From NCBI RefSeq assembly GCF_004798965.1, contig NZ_SDSD01000003.1, positions 1 through 64,000 of the forward strand: DNA of 64,000 nucleotides, written 5' to 3'. Shown in pieces: positions 44,270 to 53,763 of the stretch. Within the stretch, counting starts at the first letter, position 1. Every line of letters begins with the position of its first letter. The notes under the pieces are model-generated. The model was given only the letters and a program-made list of their open reading frames with translations. It searched no databases and was not told the DNA's origin. Made by a program: the position numbers and the translations under genes. This stretch comes from Onishia niordana. GTDB lineage: Bacteria; Pseudomonadota; Gammaproteobacteria; Pseudomonadales; Halomonadaceae.

Positions 44270-45034
44270 TTAGGCCAGGAGTCCCTTGCCGATCAGGTTG
44301 AGGCTCGCCAGCAGCAAAATGCCATAGGCGGCGCGACGCAAATTCTGATCGCTTAACGGGGGTGGCAAACGTCTGGCGAGTTCAGTGCTGGCGGCCACGA
44401 CACAGGCTCCCACGGTACCCAGAACCATCAGCTCTGAGAGATGCTCGCCGGCGCGTCCGGGTGAGAGCAGTGCCAACCCCATGCGAGCCAGCCCCATGAC
44501 AAGGAAGGCACCCAGAAGGGTGCAGCGAATCGCGAGCAGCGTCATTGGCTGGCGGTAGAGCATCATCACCAATGGCGGGCCATTGGTGGAGAAAAGCCCA
44601 CCCATCAACCCCGAGAAAAGCCCAGCGAGGTGAAACTGCCAGACAGGTGATGGTGACTGACGAGGCGAGGGGGAGCGCATTAGCGCAATGCAGGCGATCA
44701 AGATGACGATTCCCAGCAGCATGCCCAGTAAGGGCGCTTGAGATTCGCCCAGCCACATTGCCAGATAGTAACCCACCGGCAGCGCGGCCAGGCCAAGCAG
44801 CAGTAGGCGTCGCATCATGGTGCTGTCGATCTCTTGCCAGCGCCCCCTGAGTGCCATGGCGTTGTTGAACAGGCTCAGCAGGGTGCATAAGAGTGCGGCA
44901 CTCTCGATGGGCAAGACCTCGATGGCGGCGAGTAACCCCATGACGATCAGGCCGAAGGCAAAGCCGGTGAGCGTCTGTACATAACTGGCGAGAGCCAGCG
45001 TTGAGAAAATGGCGATGTATTGCCAAGTGTCCAT
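44270..45034 (-). CDS. TauE/SafE-family sulfite/anion exporter
   Basis: 254-residue membrane protein with seven or eight helices and the duplicated TauE/SafE pattern: FAFGLIVMGLLAAIEVLPIESAALL in the first half and FSGLMGGLFSTNGPPLVMML in the second. Members export sulfite, sulfoacetate or other organosulfur anions. The substrate is not shown by context. Start ATG at 45034. Confidence 0.85.
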   Translation of the reverse strand: MDTWQYIAIFSTLALASYVQTLTGFAFGLIVMGLLAAIEVLPIESAALLCTLLSLFNNAMALRGRWQEIDSTMMRRLLLLGLAALPVGYYLAMWLGESQAPLLGMLLGIVILIACIALMRSPSPRQSPSPVWQFHLAGLFSGLMGGLFSTNGPPLVMMLYRQPMTLLAIRCTLLGAFLVMGLARMGLALLSPGRAGEHLSELMVLGTVGACVVAASTELARRLPPPLSDQNLRRAAYGILLLASLNLIGKGLLA

Positions 45035-45531
45035 GGCGAGATTCCAGGGTGTGCTTGAATCGATAGACGGTATTGTCCATGTGTGCGCTCAGGTTGGGTA
45101 GGAGCAAGACGCAGCCCCAGGATGGCAACGGCGAGATCCTGCAGTCAGAACGAGCATGACCAGGGAGTGCGACGGCTCTCTCGGTCTTGAATTCAGGGGT
45201 TAAGGCATCTGCCCAAGGGTGAAACAGCTCAATCAGAAACTGAAAATACCGAATGGGCATGTGTGTGCCATTTTTTCTTCTAGCATTTCTATGCGTGTCA
45301 TCACCGCGACCCACTATACTGTTAAGGCCAACGTATTGTCCGCTCAGGCGGCTATAAGACTAACCCGATAAAGTAAGACTCTCCTGTTAGGCGGTCTCAT
45401 CTTTTTTATGTTTCTCTTACTCTTTAAGGCTTGAGTGAACATGGTGATTGGTAGGTTTTACCCATGAGGTGGTCAAGGAGAGGCGAGTTATTTATGGGAG
45501 GTGTTTTTCTTCAATGATATTGAGGTGTGCC
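45035..45531. other. Intergenic region with terminator-like hairpin and possible small RNA
   Basis: Nearly 500 bases without a convincing gene. AATGGGCA (45,252-45,259) pairs with TGCCATT (45,266-45,272) with one bulge and is followed by TTTTTT, a plus-strand terminator candidate. TATACT (45,315-45,320) could be a -10 element, and an imperfect stem ending in TTTTTT (to 45,407) lies ~85 bases on, which together outline a possible small RNA. Confidence 0.35.
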
Positions 45532-45786
45532 ATGAAACTCATGATTATTGAGACGTCGTTGGTGCTTTGTATACTGGGCTCATCTTTGGCGCTGGCCGCA
45601 GATCGGGCAAAACCAGCCGGTGATGCCGGCGTCCAGCCAGTTCAAGAGGCTGGTATGCTGCTGGCGTCAGATTCCCGTTACCTGAATGAGCGTTCTGCGT
45701 TACTCCATAAAAAGGTCATCAGTAAGAAAGTGATGCGCAGCAGTCCGACGCGACAAGTCAGAGAAGCCAGTCCTTGGTGGCGTTAA
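45532..45786 (+). CDS. Small exported hypothetical protein
   Basis: 84 residues. A signal peptide (LMIIETSLVLCILGSSLALA, predicted cleavage after AADRA or LALA) is followed by a short, basic, polar mature part ending in EASPWWR. GAGGTG lies before the ATG at 45532; the frame is open further upstream without a better start. No family is recognised. It is a probable periplasmic small protein, with a terminator 150 bases downstream. Confidence 0.6.
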   Translation: MKLMIIETSLVLCILGSSLALAADRAKPAGDAGVQPVQEAGMLLASDSRYLNERSALLHKKVISKKVMRSSPTRQVREASPWWR

Positions 45787-45936
45787 GCGTGGCGTCGGCG
45801 TGAAGGCCGCCTTTGATGATGAGAGGGGGCTTTTTAGTCAACTTGATAGGAAGGCCCAGAAGCAAGGAGGGGTAGGGCAGGTTTAATCGATAATAAATAC
45901 AGTGTGGGTGTGTATGTTATCAAGATTTAATGATTA

Positions 45937-45967
45937 AAGGCCGAGGCTTATTGCCTTGGCCTTTTTG
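45937..45967 (+). terminator. Intrinsic terminator
   Basis: AAAGGCCGAGGC pairs with GCCTTGGCCTTT (one G-T pair) around the loop TTATT, followed by more T. It ends the transcript of the small exported protein before the DMT gene. Confidence 0.85.
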
Positions 45968-46078
45968 CTTTTGCTGCGTTTCTTATGTCTATGTCGCTCT
46001 TCTTCCTTGACTTAGGTATGTTAGGTGGCATTGCGCTGCACTCTTCCAGTGCAGTCCGATGGTTCAAGGGAGGAAGGC

Positions 46079-46969
46079 ATGTCGTCATCGCTACTGTCAT
46101 CATCACAGAAAGGGATTCTGTGGATGTGTCTCGGCGTGTTCTGTCTCTCGGTGGGCGACGCGATTTCCAAATGGCTCGGTGAGGTGCATTCGCCGATCCA
46201 GATCATTTTCTTTCGTACACTGATATCGCTACCGCTGATTGCGTTGATCGCGCACTTCAATGGTGGACTGCGCAAGCTTTCGACCAGGCGACCCGGCGTG
46301 CACCTGGTACGCGGCCTGCTGGCGACCGGCACGATGCTGTGTTTCGTGTTTGGACTGACAGTACTGCCGCTGGCAGAAACCACGGCGATTGCCTTCGCCG
46401 CCCCCATGTTTGTGACCCTCCTCTCGGTGCCATTACTGGGCGAGCGCGTAGAAAGATTGCCGCTGATCGCCGCCGTGGTCGGTTTCCTGGGGGTGCTGGT
46501 GGTCGTGCGTCCGGGGACGGCAGGATTCCAGCTTGGCGCTTTGGTGGTAGTGGGTGCCGCGCTTTTCTACGCACTGGTGATGATCACGGCACGGCGTTAC
46601 GGGGTACGTGAATACCTGTGGGCGATGGTCTTCTATGTCACGCTGGTGCCGCTGTTGGTTACCGGCGCCATGCTGCCCTGGGTTTGGCAGACACCTTGGC
46701 CGCTGCACTGGTTAGGGTTTATGGGGGCGGGTGTTTTCGGTATCGGTGCGATGGCCTGTATTACCCTGGCCTTTCGCCATGCCCCGGCGGCGCTGGTCGC
46801 CCCCTTCGACTACACCGGCATGGTCTGGGCGGTTCTACTCGGCTGGTGGTTGTGGGGTGAGATGCCCGATCTATGGGTCTATGTCGGCACCATGATCATC
46901 ATCGCCAGCGGCTTGGCGATCGCTTATCACGAGCGGCGTATCAGCCTTAAGCGCCGGCCGGCATCATGA
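46079..46969 (+). CDS. DMT-superfamily transporter, EamA type
   Basis: 296 residues with ten hydrophobic helices in two EamA repeats (first from GILWMCLGVFCLSVGDAISK, second from LGALVVVGAALFYALVMIT). Such drug/metabolite transporters export amino acids, nucleosides or drugs; the substrate is not evident. The start at 46079 is fixed by GGGAGGAAGG. It is a monocistronic unit between the terminator at 45,967 and the OsmC-YcaO gene. Confidence 0.87.
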   Translation: MSSSLLSSSQKGILWMCLGVFCLSVGDAISKWLGEVHSPIQIIFFRTLISLPLIALIAHFNGGLRKLSTRRPGVHLVRGLLATGTMLCFVFGLTVLPLAETTAIAFAAPMFVTLLSVPLLGERVERLPLIAAVVGFLGVLVVVRPGTAGFQLGALVVVGAALFYALVMITARRYGVREYLWAMVFYVTLVPLLVTGAMLPWVWQTPWPLHWLGFMGAGVFGIGAMACITLAFRHAPAALVAPFDYTGMVWAVLLGWWLWGEMPDLWVYVGTMIIIASGLAIAYHERRISLKRRPAS

Positions 46970-47214
46970 TATTGAGAATGACGGCGAGTCTATCCCTCAT
47001 GAATCATGTGCATCGAAAATCCGCTGACTGCGGCCCTCGGCTTTTGGGGCTTTGCTACCTGGGGATACGAGCCATCAAGAGCGCCGTTTGCTGCTGGCCA
47101 GCGCCGAGCCGGTGATTTTTTGTCACCCTTCAATGACGCTCGGCGGTAAAAGCTGGATAATGGCCGGTTTTCTGCCTTTGCTTCGCTGAAGCAACCACGT
47201 CCGGTGCCCGTTCC

Positions 47215-49404
47215 ATGGAAATCAAGGTCAACTATCTCGATAACCTCCGGCTGGAGGCCAAGTTCGACGACTTTACCGTCATCTCGGACCAGCCCATTCG
47301 CTACAAGGGCGATGGCTCGGCGCCAGGCCCGTTCGATTACTTCCTGGCATCCTCGGCCATGTGCGCGGCGTATTTCGTCAAGGTGTACTGCAATGCGCGC
47401 AATATCCCCACCGAGAATATTCGCCTCTCGCAGAACAACATCGTCGACCCGGAAGATCGCTACAACCATATCTTCAAGATTCAGGTGGAGTTACCGGACG
47501 ATCTCTCCGACAAGGATCGTCAGGGGATCCTGCGCTCCATTGATCGCTGCACGGTAAAGAAAGTGGTCCAGAACGGCCCCGAGTTCCAGATCGAGACGGT
47601 CGAGAATCTGGACGAGGATGCCCAGGCGCTGTTGATGGCAGAGCCAAAAGAGGGTGTCAGCACCTGGATCGAGGGCAAGGACCTGCCACTTGAGCAGACC
47701 ATCGCCAACATGACCCGCCTCTTCGAAAACCTCGGCATGAAGGTCGAGATCGCGTCATGGCGCAATATCGTACCGCATGTCTGGTCGCTGCATATTCGTG
47801 ATGCAGCATCCCCGGCGTGCTTCACCAACGGCAAGGGAGCCACCAAGGAGAGCGCGCTGGCCTCGGCGCTTGGTGAGTTCATCGAGCGCTTGAGCTGCAA
47901 CTTCTTCTATAACGATCAGTTCTTCGGTGAAGAGATCGCCAACAGCGAATTTGTGCATTATCCGAATGAGAAGTGGTTCCAGCCGGGGCCCAATGACGAA
48001 CTACCCGACGGCATCCTCGACGAGCACTGCCTCGAAATCTATAACCCGGATGACGAGCTGTGCGGTTCCAACCTGATCGATACCAACTCGGGCAAGGTGG
48101 AACGCGGCATCGTCTCGCTGCCCTTTGTGCGCCAGTCGGATGGCGAGACGATCTACTTCCCCTCGAATCTGATCGAGAATCTCTTTCTCAGCAATGGCAT
48201 GAGTGCCGGCAATACGCTGCAGGAAGCCGAAGTGCAGTGCCTGTCGGAAATCTTCGAGCGGGCAGTGAAGCGCGAGATCATTGAACAGGAGATCACGCTG
48301 CCGGACGTACCGATGGAGGTGCTGAAGAAATACCCGGATATCCTGGAGGGGGTCGAGGCGCTGGAGGCTCAGGGCTTCCCGGTGCTGGTCAAGGATGCTT
48401 CGCTGGGCGGTCGCTTCCCCGTGGCCTGTGTGACGCTGATGAACCCCAAAACCGGTGGTGTCTTCGCTTCCTTCGGCGCGCATCCGAGCTTCCAGGTGGC
48501 GCTTGAACGCAGCCTGACCGAGCTGATGCAGGGCCGCAGCTTCGAAGGCCTGAACGATTTCATGCCACCGACGTTCAACTCGCTGGCCGTTACCGAGCCG
48601 AATAACTTCGTCGAGCACTTCATCGACTCGTCGGGGCTGCTTTCCTGGCGCTTCTTCAGCTCCAAGGCCGATCTCGATTTCTGTGAGTGGGATTTCTCGG
48701 GCACAACCGAGGAAGAGGCTGCCTGCCTGTTCGGCATGCTCGAGGAAATGGGCAAAGAGGTTTACGTGGCCGTCCATCAAGACCTGGGCGCACCGGTGTG
48801 CCGAATCCTGGTGCCGGGGTATTCCGAGGTCTATCCGGTCGAGGATCTGGTATGGGACAACACCAACAAGGCGCTGTTGTTCCGTGAAGATATCCTCAAC
48901 ATTCACAGCCTGGATGACGATCAACTGGCTGACCTGCTCGAGCGTCTGGAAGAGACCCAGATCGATGATCAGGAGGACATCATTACCCTGATCGGTGTCG
49001 AGTTTGATGAGAATACGGTCTGGGGCCAGCTCACCATCCTCGAGCTCAAGCTGTTGATCAATCTGGCACTTGGGCAGCTCGAAGATGCTCAGGACCGGAT
49101 CCAGATGTTCCTTCAGTTCAACGACAACACCGTCGAGCGTGGGCTGTTCTTCCAGGCGCTGAATGCCGTACTCGACATTGCGCTCGACGATGAGCTTGAG
49201 CTTGAGGACTACCTCTATAACTTCACGCGCATGTTTGGAGAGACCACGATGGAGGCGGTGGTCGACTCGGTGAATGGCGATGTCCGGTTCTACGGTCTGA
49301 CGCCGACCAGCATGCAGCTCGAGGGGCTGGAAAAACATCACCGACTGATCGAGAGTTACAAGAAGCTGCACGCGCATCGTGCGGCCCTGGCCGGTCAGCA
49401 GTGA
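47215..49404 (+). CDS. OsmC-YcaO fusion protein
   Basis: 729 residues with two domains. The N-terminal OsmC-like domain (about 1-140) keeps two cysteines in the positions used by organic-peroxide reductases (about Cys50 in SSAMCAAYF and Cys112 in SIDRCTVKK). The YcaO domain (about 165-560) has the ATP-binding Glu patterns in LASALGEFIERLSCNFF and CLSEIFERAVKREI. A helical C-terminal extension follows. YcaO enzymes phosphorylate amide backbones, in RiPP synthesis or ribosomal protein S12 methylthiolation. No precursor peptide or RimO gene is adjacent. It may be an orphan YcaO of the E. coli type. Confidence 0.88.
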   Translation: MEIKVNYLDNLRLEAKFDDFTVISDQPIRYKGDGSAPGPFDYFLASSAMCAAYFVKVYCNARNIPTENIRLSQNNIVDPEDRYNHIFKIQVELPDDLSDKDRQGILRSIDRCTVKKVVQNGPEFQIETVENLDEDAQALLMAEPKEGVSTWIEGKDLPLEQTIANMTRLFENLGMKVEIASWRNIVPHVWSLHIRDAASPACFTNGKGATKESALASALGEFIERLSCNFFYNDQFFGEEIANSEFVHYPNEKWFQPGPNDELPDGILDEHCLEIYNPDDELCGSNLIDTNSGKVERGIVSLPFVRQSDGETIYFPSNLIENLFLSNGMSAGNTLQEAEVQCLSEIFERAVKREIIEQEITLPDVPMEVLKKYPDILEGVEALEAQGFPVLVKDASLGGRFPVACVTLMNPKTGGVFASFGAHPSFQVALERSLTELMQGRSFEGLNDFMPPTFNSLAVTEPNNFVEHFIDSSGLLSWRFFSSKADLDFCEWDFSGTTEEEAACLFGMLEEMGKEVYVAVHQDLGAPVCRILVPGYSEVYPVEDLVWDNTNKALLFREDILNIHSLDDDQLADLLERLEETQIDDQEDIITLIGVEFDENTVWGQLTILELKLLINLALGQLEDAQDRIQMFLQFNDNTVERGLFFQALNAVLDIALDDELELEDYLYNFTRMFGETTMEAVVDSVNGDVRFYGLTPTSMQLEGLEKHHRLIESYKKLHAHRAALAGQQ

Positions 49405-49436
49405 GCCGTTAGCCCCTTTTTTATAACACACGCTGG

Positions 49437-49511
49437 AAAGCCCCCTTGCCGGCTAAATGAACCGTCCAACTATTGGGGGTCAGTTCATTACCTGGCGAGG
49501 GGGCTTTTTCA
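49437..49511 (+). terminator. Long stem-loop terminator after the OsmC-YcaO gene
   Basis: AAAGCCCCCTTGCC (49,437-49,450) pairs with GGCGAGGGGGCTTT (49,494-49,507), followed by T. A smaller inner stem, TGAAC / GTTCA, lies between the arms. It marks the end of the ordinary backbone before the accessory region. Confidence 0.85.
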
Positions 49512-50164
49512 TTTAAGAAAAACGGCAGTTGCCCTTGCCAAGACCTTAAGGCAGGTCTTGCAGCGGGCGGGGAAATGATGGACAACGTTCATTTATCTTA
49601 CATATCCTTACATTCTTTGGTGCGGTTGACGCACTCAAGTGCGAGCGGGCTCAGGCCTGAACACAGAATTTGAGATGCAATATCTGATCTTTTAGGTTAT
49701 GTATTGTATTCATGTCACATTCCTATCAGCATCGAAAGCACGGCCACGATCCACGCCAAGGGCAACGTTTCTGCCGTCGGACCCCATGTGGAACTCACAA
49801 GTGGCTATTGGATCTTGACAAAGATCCAAAGCGTTAGCGCGACTTCAGCGTGGATAGTCAAGTCTTCTCTCAACCAGATGCTTCTTGGAGCACGCAAAAG
49901 GATGACCTAAGTCCAGTGGAGTGAAATGGCTAGGCTGCAAGCTCACCCAATAAATAGGCGGAATCATCTACTTGTGCCTTCATGGTCTGTAGCAGAGGGA
50001 TGTCAACAAAAATATCAAGAAGGTCCATCATCTATCGATTGACGCTGTTCCACTCATAGCCTGGATCCGCCAGCGCAGGGGGATCTTAAAGCTTTAAGGC
50101 TATCGGTCGATGATCATAAGAGCCTTTGAGTCGTATGCCACTCAACCCAGGGAGGGAGCAGAGG
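49512..50164. other. Long gap of lower GC, no clear gene
   Basis: About 650 bases, more AT-rich than the backbone. A 41-codon plus-strand frame (49,712-49,837) encodes a basic peptide, MSHSYQHRKHGHDPRQGQRF and a Cys-containing tail CRRTPCGTHKWLLDLDKDPKR, but it lacks a good ribosome-binding site. A minus-strand frame around 49,930-50,035 encodes a ~33-residue peptide. Neither is recognised. The stretch could be remnants of inserted DNA. Confidence 0.4.
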
Positions 50165-53100
50165 ATGCCATTTCAGGAGGCAGGCGCTCGACACATTGGC
50201 GTAGCGAAGTATGTGCAGAGAAGTTACACCGCTATGGCCAATCAGATCGGCTGGGTGGTGATCGTGAGCGGCGCTCTGGTTTTGCTGTCTTGGCTCTTTG
50301 ATTTTGAGTCAGGAAAGCGTGTACTGCCTAACTTCGAGTCGATGAAGCTCAACACTGCCCTGTGCTTTATTGCCTGTGGCCTTATGTTGAAGTGTAAATC
50401 GCCGTTCGTGACGGCGCCGGTTAGCCTTGCTATCTCAGGGGGGCTCGCGTGCTTTGTTCTCGTGGTATCGGGGCTAACCCTTGTCGAGTACGCCTTTGGA
50501 TGGCGACTCGGTATCGATAATCTTGTGGTGAGAGACGAGACTACGCTAGCGAGTCATTGGCCAGGGCGAATGTCGGTTGGTACCGCATTGTGCTTCATCA
50601 TGCTCGGCGCCGGCTGGCTGGCGAGCTTGTTATCTTGGCGTCTCTCAATCCTGGCCACGCAACTCCTCGCCCTTGCCGTGATCATGATCAGCTGCGTGGC
50701 ATTAATCGGTTATGTCTTCGGTATCCAGCATTTCAGTCTGTTTATTTTTTCTACCATGGCGCTACATACGGCGGCTCTGTTCGTGCTGTGTGGGGCGGGA
50801 ATGCTGTTGGTGCACCCTGAAGATGGGCTGATGCGCTCAGCCACGAGTCCGTATGTGGGTGGCCGTACCTTGAGACGCTGGCTACCGTTCATCTGTATCA
50901 CGCCAGTTGTCACAGGGTGGCTGAGCCTGCAGGGCGTAACAGCTGGCCTCTATACAGAGGCCTTTGGTTTCGTATTGAGTAGCCTCTCCAGCATTTTGGT
51001 ATTGGGTTTTGTCGGTTGGGTAGGAGCCGATGCGCTTAACCGTGAAGAAGAACGTTTTCGCTCGACCATAGACTCCAGCCCTGTGGCGACGATCATGGTC
51101 GATGAGGATGGCATCATCCGTATGGCCAATCGTCTCGCGAACACGGTATTTCGTTACCCGGATGGTCACTTGGTGGGGCTGCCGGTGGAGCGCCTGATAC
51201 CCAGCAGATTCCGCTCACATCATGCGGGCTATCGGAATGAGTACATGTTCCACCCTGAGCAGAGGATCATGGGGGCAGGGCGAGAGCTCTTTGCCATGCG
51301 ACATGATGGCACCGAATTCCGGGCTGAAATTGCCTTGAATCCGGTGAGAACGGCCGATACGAACTATGTCATGGCGGCGATCGTGGATATCACCGAGCGG
51401 GTAGAGTCAGAGCAAAAAATTATGCGCCTCAGCCGCATTCATAAAGTGTTGAGTGGTATCAATACGCTGATCGTGCGAGCCCAAACAAGTGAGTTGCTGT
51501 GCGATGAGGCCACGCGTATTACGGTCGAAGAAGGCGAGCTACCCGCTGCGTTAGTCGTGCAGTACGACAGCGAGTCGGGTCGTTACGAGACGCTGCATGC
51601 TTACTCAATGGATAGCCGGCTTGATACTCGGCACTTGTCTGACGTTGAAATAGACGCCCTCAGACAATGCCTGGAGCGAAAAAGCGCGGTAGTTCGCAAC
51701 GATCTTGCAGACCAAAAAGCCAATGACGATTCGCTGAATCTGGCCGAGGTGGGAATAGGGGCTTTGGCAGCCTTTCCTCTGGCCTCGCTTGATCACCGTC
51801 TGGAAGCCGCTTTTTTGATTTATCGGCGCGAGCCGTTTTCCTTCGATCAGTCCGAAATGACACTGCTACAGGAAGTGGCTGGCGACATCTCGTTCGCGAT
51901 CGAGAACTTGGCCAGGAGTCAGCAGCTCGAGTATCTGACGCACTTTGATAACGTCACAGCGTTGCCGAATCGTCTGTTGCTGACCGACCGGCTTCAACAG
52001 GCGATATTACAGGCAGACAGTTACCAAAGCATGGTCAGCATTCTGTACCTGGACATCGACCGGTTCAAACAGGTCAATGATAGTCTCGGTCACACTGGCG
52101 GTGACGATGTACTCCGTCAGGTAGCACAGCGGATCAGGTCCTGTGTGACCAAGGCCGACACGGTATCCCGCTGGGGGGGGGATGAATTCATCGTCCTGCT
52201 CCCCGAACACAGTATCGCTGATGCCGCCGAGGTCGCTAATACCATCACTTCCGCACTACATTCGCTTATGGTTCTTGACGATGGTCGGGAATTGTTCGTC
52301 TCGTGCAGCATCGGCATTGCTGAGCACTCGCCTGATGGCGGAGACACTGATTCACTGATCAATAATGCCAGAGACGCGATGACCGGCATTAAGGAATATG
52401 GAGGCAACGACTATCGGCATTTTGTGCCCGATAGTAGAGGGCTGCCTTATGACGGTCTCGCGTTTGAAACCTCATTGCGGCATGCCTTAAGCCAGGAACA
52501 GTTTCAGCTTTACTACCAGCCTCAGATCGATATCGCCTCTCGCGAGGTAGTGGGTCTGGAAGCTCTTCTGCGCTGGCATCATCCGACACATGGCATGGTG
52601 TCTCCAGATCACTTCATACCCCTGGCTGAGAGGACAGGGCTGATTGTGCCCATAGGCGAATGGGTACTGCGTGAGGCATGCCGAAAAGGTGCCGCCTCGC
52701 CTGGGCTTAAAATGGCAGTGAACCTTTCAGCCCGGCAGTTCCACCAAGAAAACCTTGTCGCCGTGATCCACCAGATCCTGGAGGAAACCGGCTTGCTGCC
52801 GGCTAACCTGGAACTGGAGATCACGGAAAGCACACTGATCTACGATGTGGAATCGGCCATCGCCACGATGACGCAGTTGATCAATCTCGGAGTGAACATT
52901 TCCCTGGATGACTTCGGTACCGGCTATTCAAGCTTGAGCTACCTGAAGCGCTTTCCGATTCATACCCTCAAGATCGACAAGGCCTTTGTCGCCGAAGTTA
53001 ACACAGATTCGGACAGTGAGGTGATCGTCAACACCATTATTGTGATGGCGCATAGTCTGGGGTTGAACGTTATTGCCGAAGGTGTGGAAACCGACGAACA

Positions 53101-53200
53101 ATTAGAGAAGCTCAGGGAGCGCGGGTGCGATCAGGCCCAAGGGTATCTGTTTTCTCGGCCATTGCCTTATCAGGAAGTGATTGACGCAATGCGCATCTGA
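50165..53200 (+). CDS. Multi-helix PAS-GAF-GGDEF-EAL c-di-GMP protein
   Basis: 1011 residues. About eight N-terminal membrane helices (35-290) form an integral sensor. A PAS domain (EERFRSTIDSSPVATIMVDEDG, about 295-410), a GAF domain (about 430-590), a GGDEF domain with WGGDEFIVLLPE (about 669) and an EAL domain with GLEALLRWHHPTHGMVSPD (about 798) follow. Both catalytic motifs are intact. Ligand and target are unknown. The start at 50165 has GGGAG before it; an upstream TTG is also in frame. It stands in a region of long intergenic gaps. Confidence 0.9.
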   Translation: MPFQEAGARHIGVAKYVQRSYTAMANQIGWVVIVSGALVLLSWLFDFESGKRVLPNFESMKLNTALCFIACGLMLKCKSPFVTAPVSLAISGGLACFVLVVSGLTLVEYAFGWRLGIDNLVVRDETTLASHWPGRMSVGTALCFIMLGAGWLASLLSWRLSILATQLLALAVIMISCVALIGYVFGIQHFSLFIFSTMALHTAALFVLCGAGMLLVHPEDGLMRSATSPYVGGRTLRRWLPFICITPVVTGWLSLQGVTAGLYTEAFGFVLSSLSSILVLGFVGWVGADALNREEERFRSTIDSSPVATIMVDEDGIIRMANRLANTVFRYPDGHLVGLPVERLIPSRFRSHHAGYRNEYMFHPEQRIMGAGRELFAMRHDGTEFRAEIALNPVRTADTNYVMAAIVDITERVESEQKIMRLSRIHKVLSGINTLIVRAQTSELLCDEATRITVEEGELPAALVVQYDSESGRYETLHAYSMDSRLDTRHLSDVEIDALRQCLERKSAVVRNDLADQKANDDSLNLAEVGIGALAAFPLASLDHRLEAAFLIYRREPFSFDQSEMTLLQEVAGDISFAIENLARSQQLEYLTHFDNVTALPNRLLLTDRLQQAILQADSYQSMVSILYLDIDRFKQVNDSLGHTGGDDVLRQVAQRIRSCVTKADTVSRWGGDEFIVLLPEHSIADAAEVANTITSALHSLMVLDDGRELFVSCSIGIAEHSPDGGDTDSLINNARDAMTGIKEYGGNDYRHFVPDSRGLPYDGLAFETSLRHALSQEQFQLYYQPQIDIASREVVGLEALLRWHHPTHGMVSPDHFIPLAERTGLIVPIGEWVLREACRKGAASPGLKMAVNLSARQFHQENLVAVIHQILEETGLLPANLELEITESTLIYDVESAIATMTQLINLGVNISLDDFGTGYSSLSYLKRFPIHTLKIDKAFVAEVNTDSDSEVIVNTIIVMAHSLGLNVIAEGVETDEQLEKLRERGCDQAQGYLFSRPLPYQEVIDAMRI

Positions 53201-53421
53201 TTGGATGGCCTTGTCGGCGGCCAAATGACCCCGGTCGTCAATCGTCCAAACATTAGCGGGTCGTATGGGTACTGTTGAGTCGCTTGATGGGTTTGAAATT
53301 CCGGCGCTGGGACGAGCCACTCTTGCGCTGCATCATCTTTTTGCATCCATAGTCACTAATGGATATGTTGGTTACACAAGGATGCTTGCGGCCCATGGAT
53401 AACTACACTTCAGGAGCTCAG

Positions 53422-53474
53422 AGACTACCGCATGGATGGCAGGATGCCATTACCGGCAGGGGCGGTAGCGTGGG
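53422..53474 (+). repeat. Hairpin-ops leader repeat, copy 1
   Basis: First of three related repeats. ACTACCGCATGGATGGC, then AGGAT and GCCAT, forms a small hairpin. CAGGGGCGGTAGCGTG (53,457-53,472) equals the end of the JUMPstart/ops element where RfaH is recruited in enterobacteria. It lies ~290 bases before the MetE-like gene, on the coding strand. The rest of 53,201-53,763 shows no gene. Confidence 0.75.
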
Positions 53475-53763
53475 TGCCGCCGAGTGAGAGCCTATCGTTC
53501 GTGTTCTGGACGCAGAGGTGCCGCTTGCGGTGTGGCCCGCTCTGACGGAGCAAAAGGACAGTGTATCGAGTCGACATAGGTTTTATCGGTCTGAGGACTT
53601 TGATGTATCACCCGCAGGTCCTCTGCGCGGGCCCAGTCGTGCTTGGCGAGTAATATTTAGTGAAAGGTTTTTTGTCGTTAAGCATGATGATCTATAAATA
53701 GAATGCCTGAAATGAAGTTCTGTAAAAATAATTTAACACCCGAATGAAAAAAGGCTGACCAGC

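Noticed and set aside
48001..49431. 476-codon minus-strand frame opposite the OsmC-YcaO gene
   Set aside because: Shadow frame; the plus-strand protein has intact OsmC and YcaO motifs throughout.
49512..50164. Possible insertion-sequence remnant
   Set aside because: No terminal inverted repeats, target duplication or transposase motifs could be recognised.
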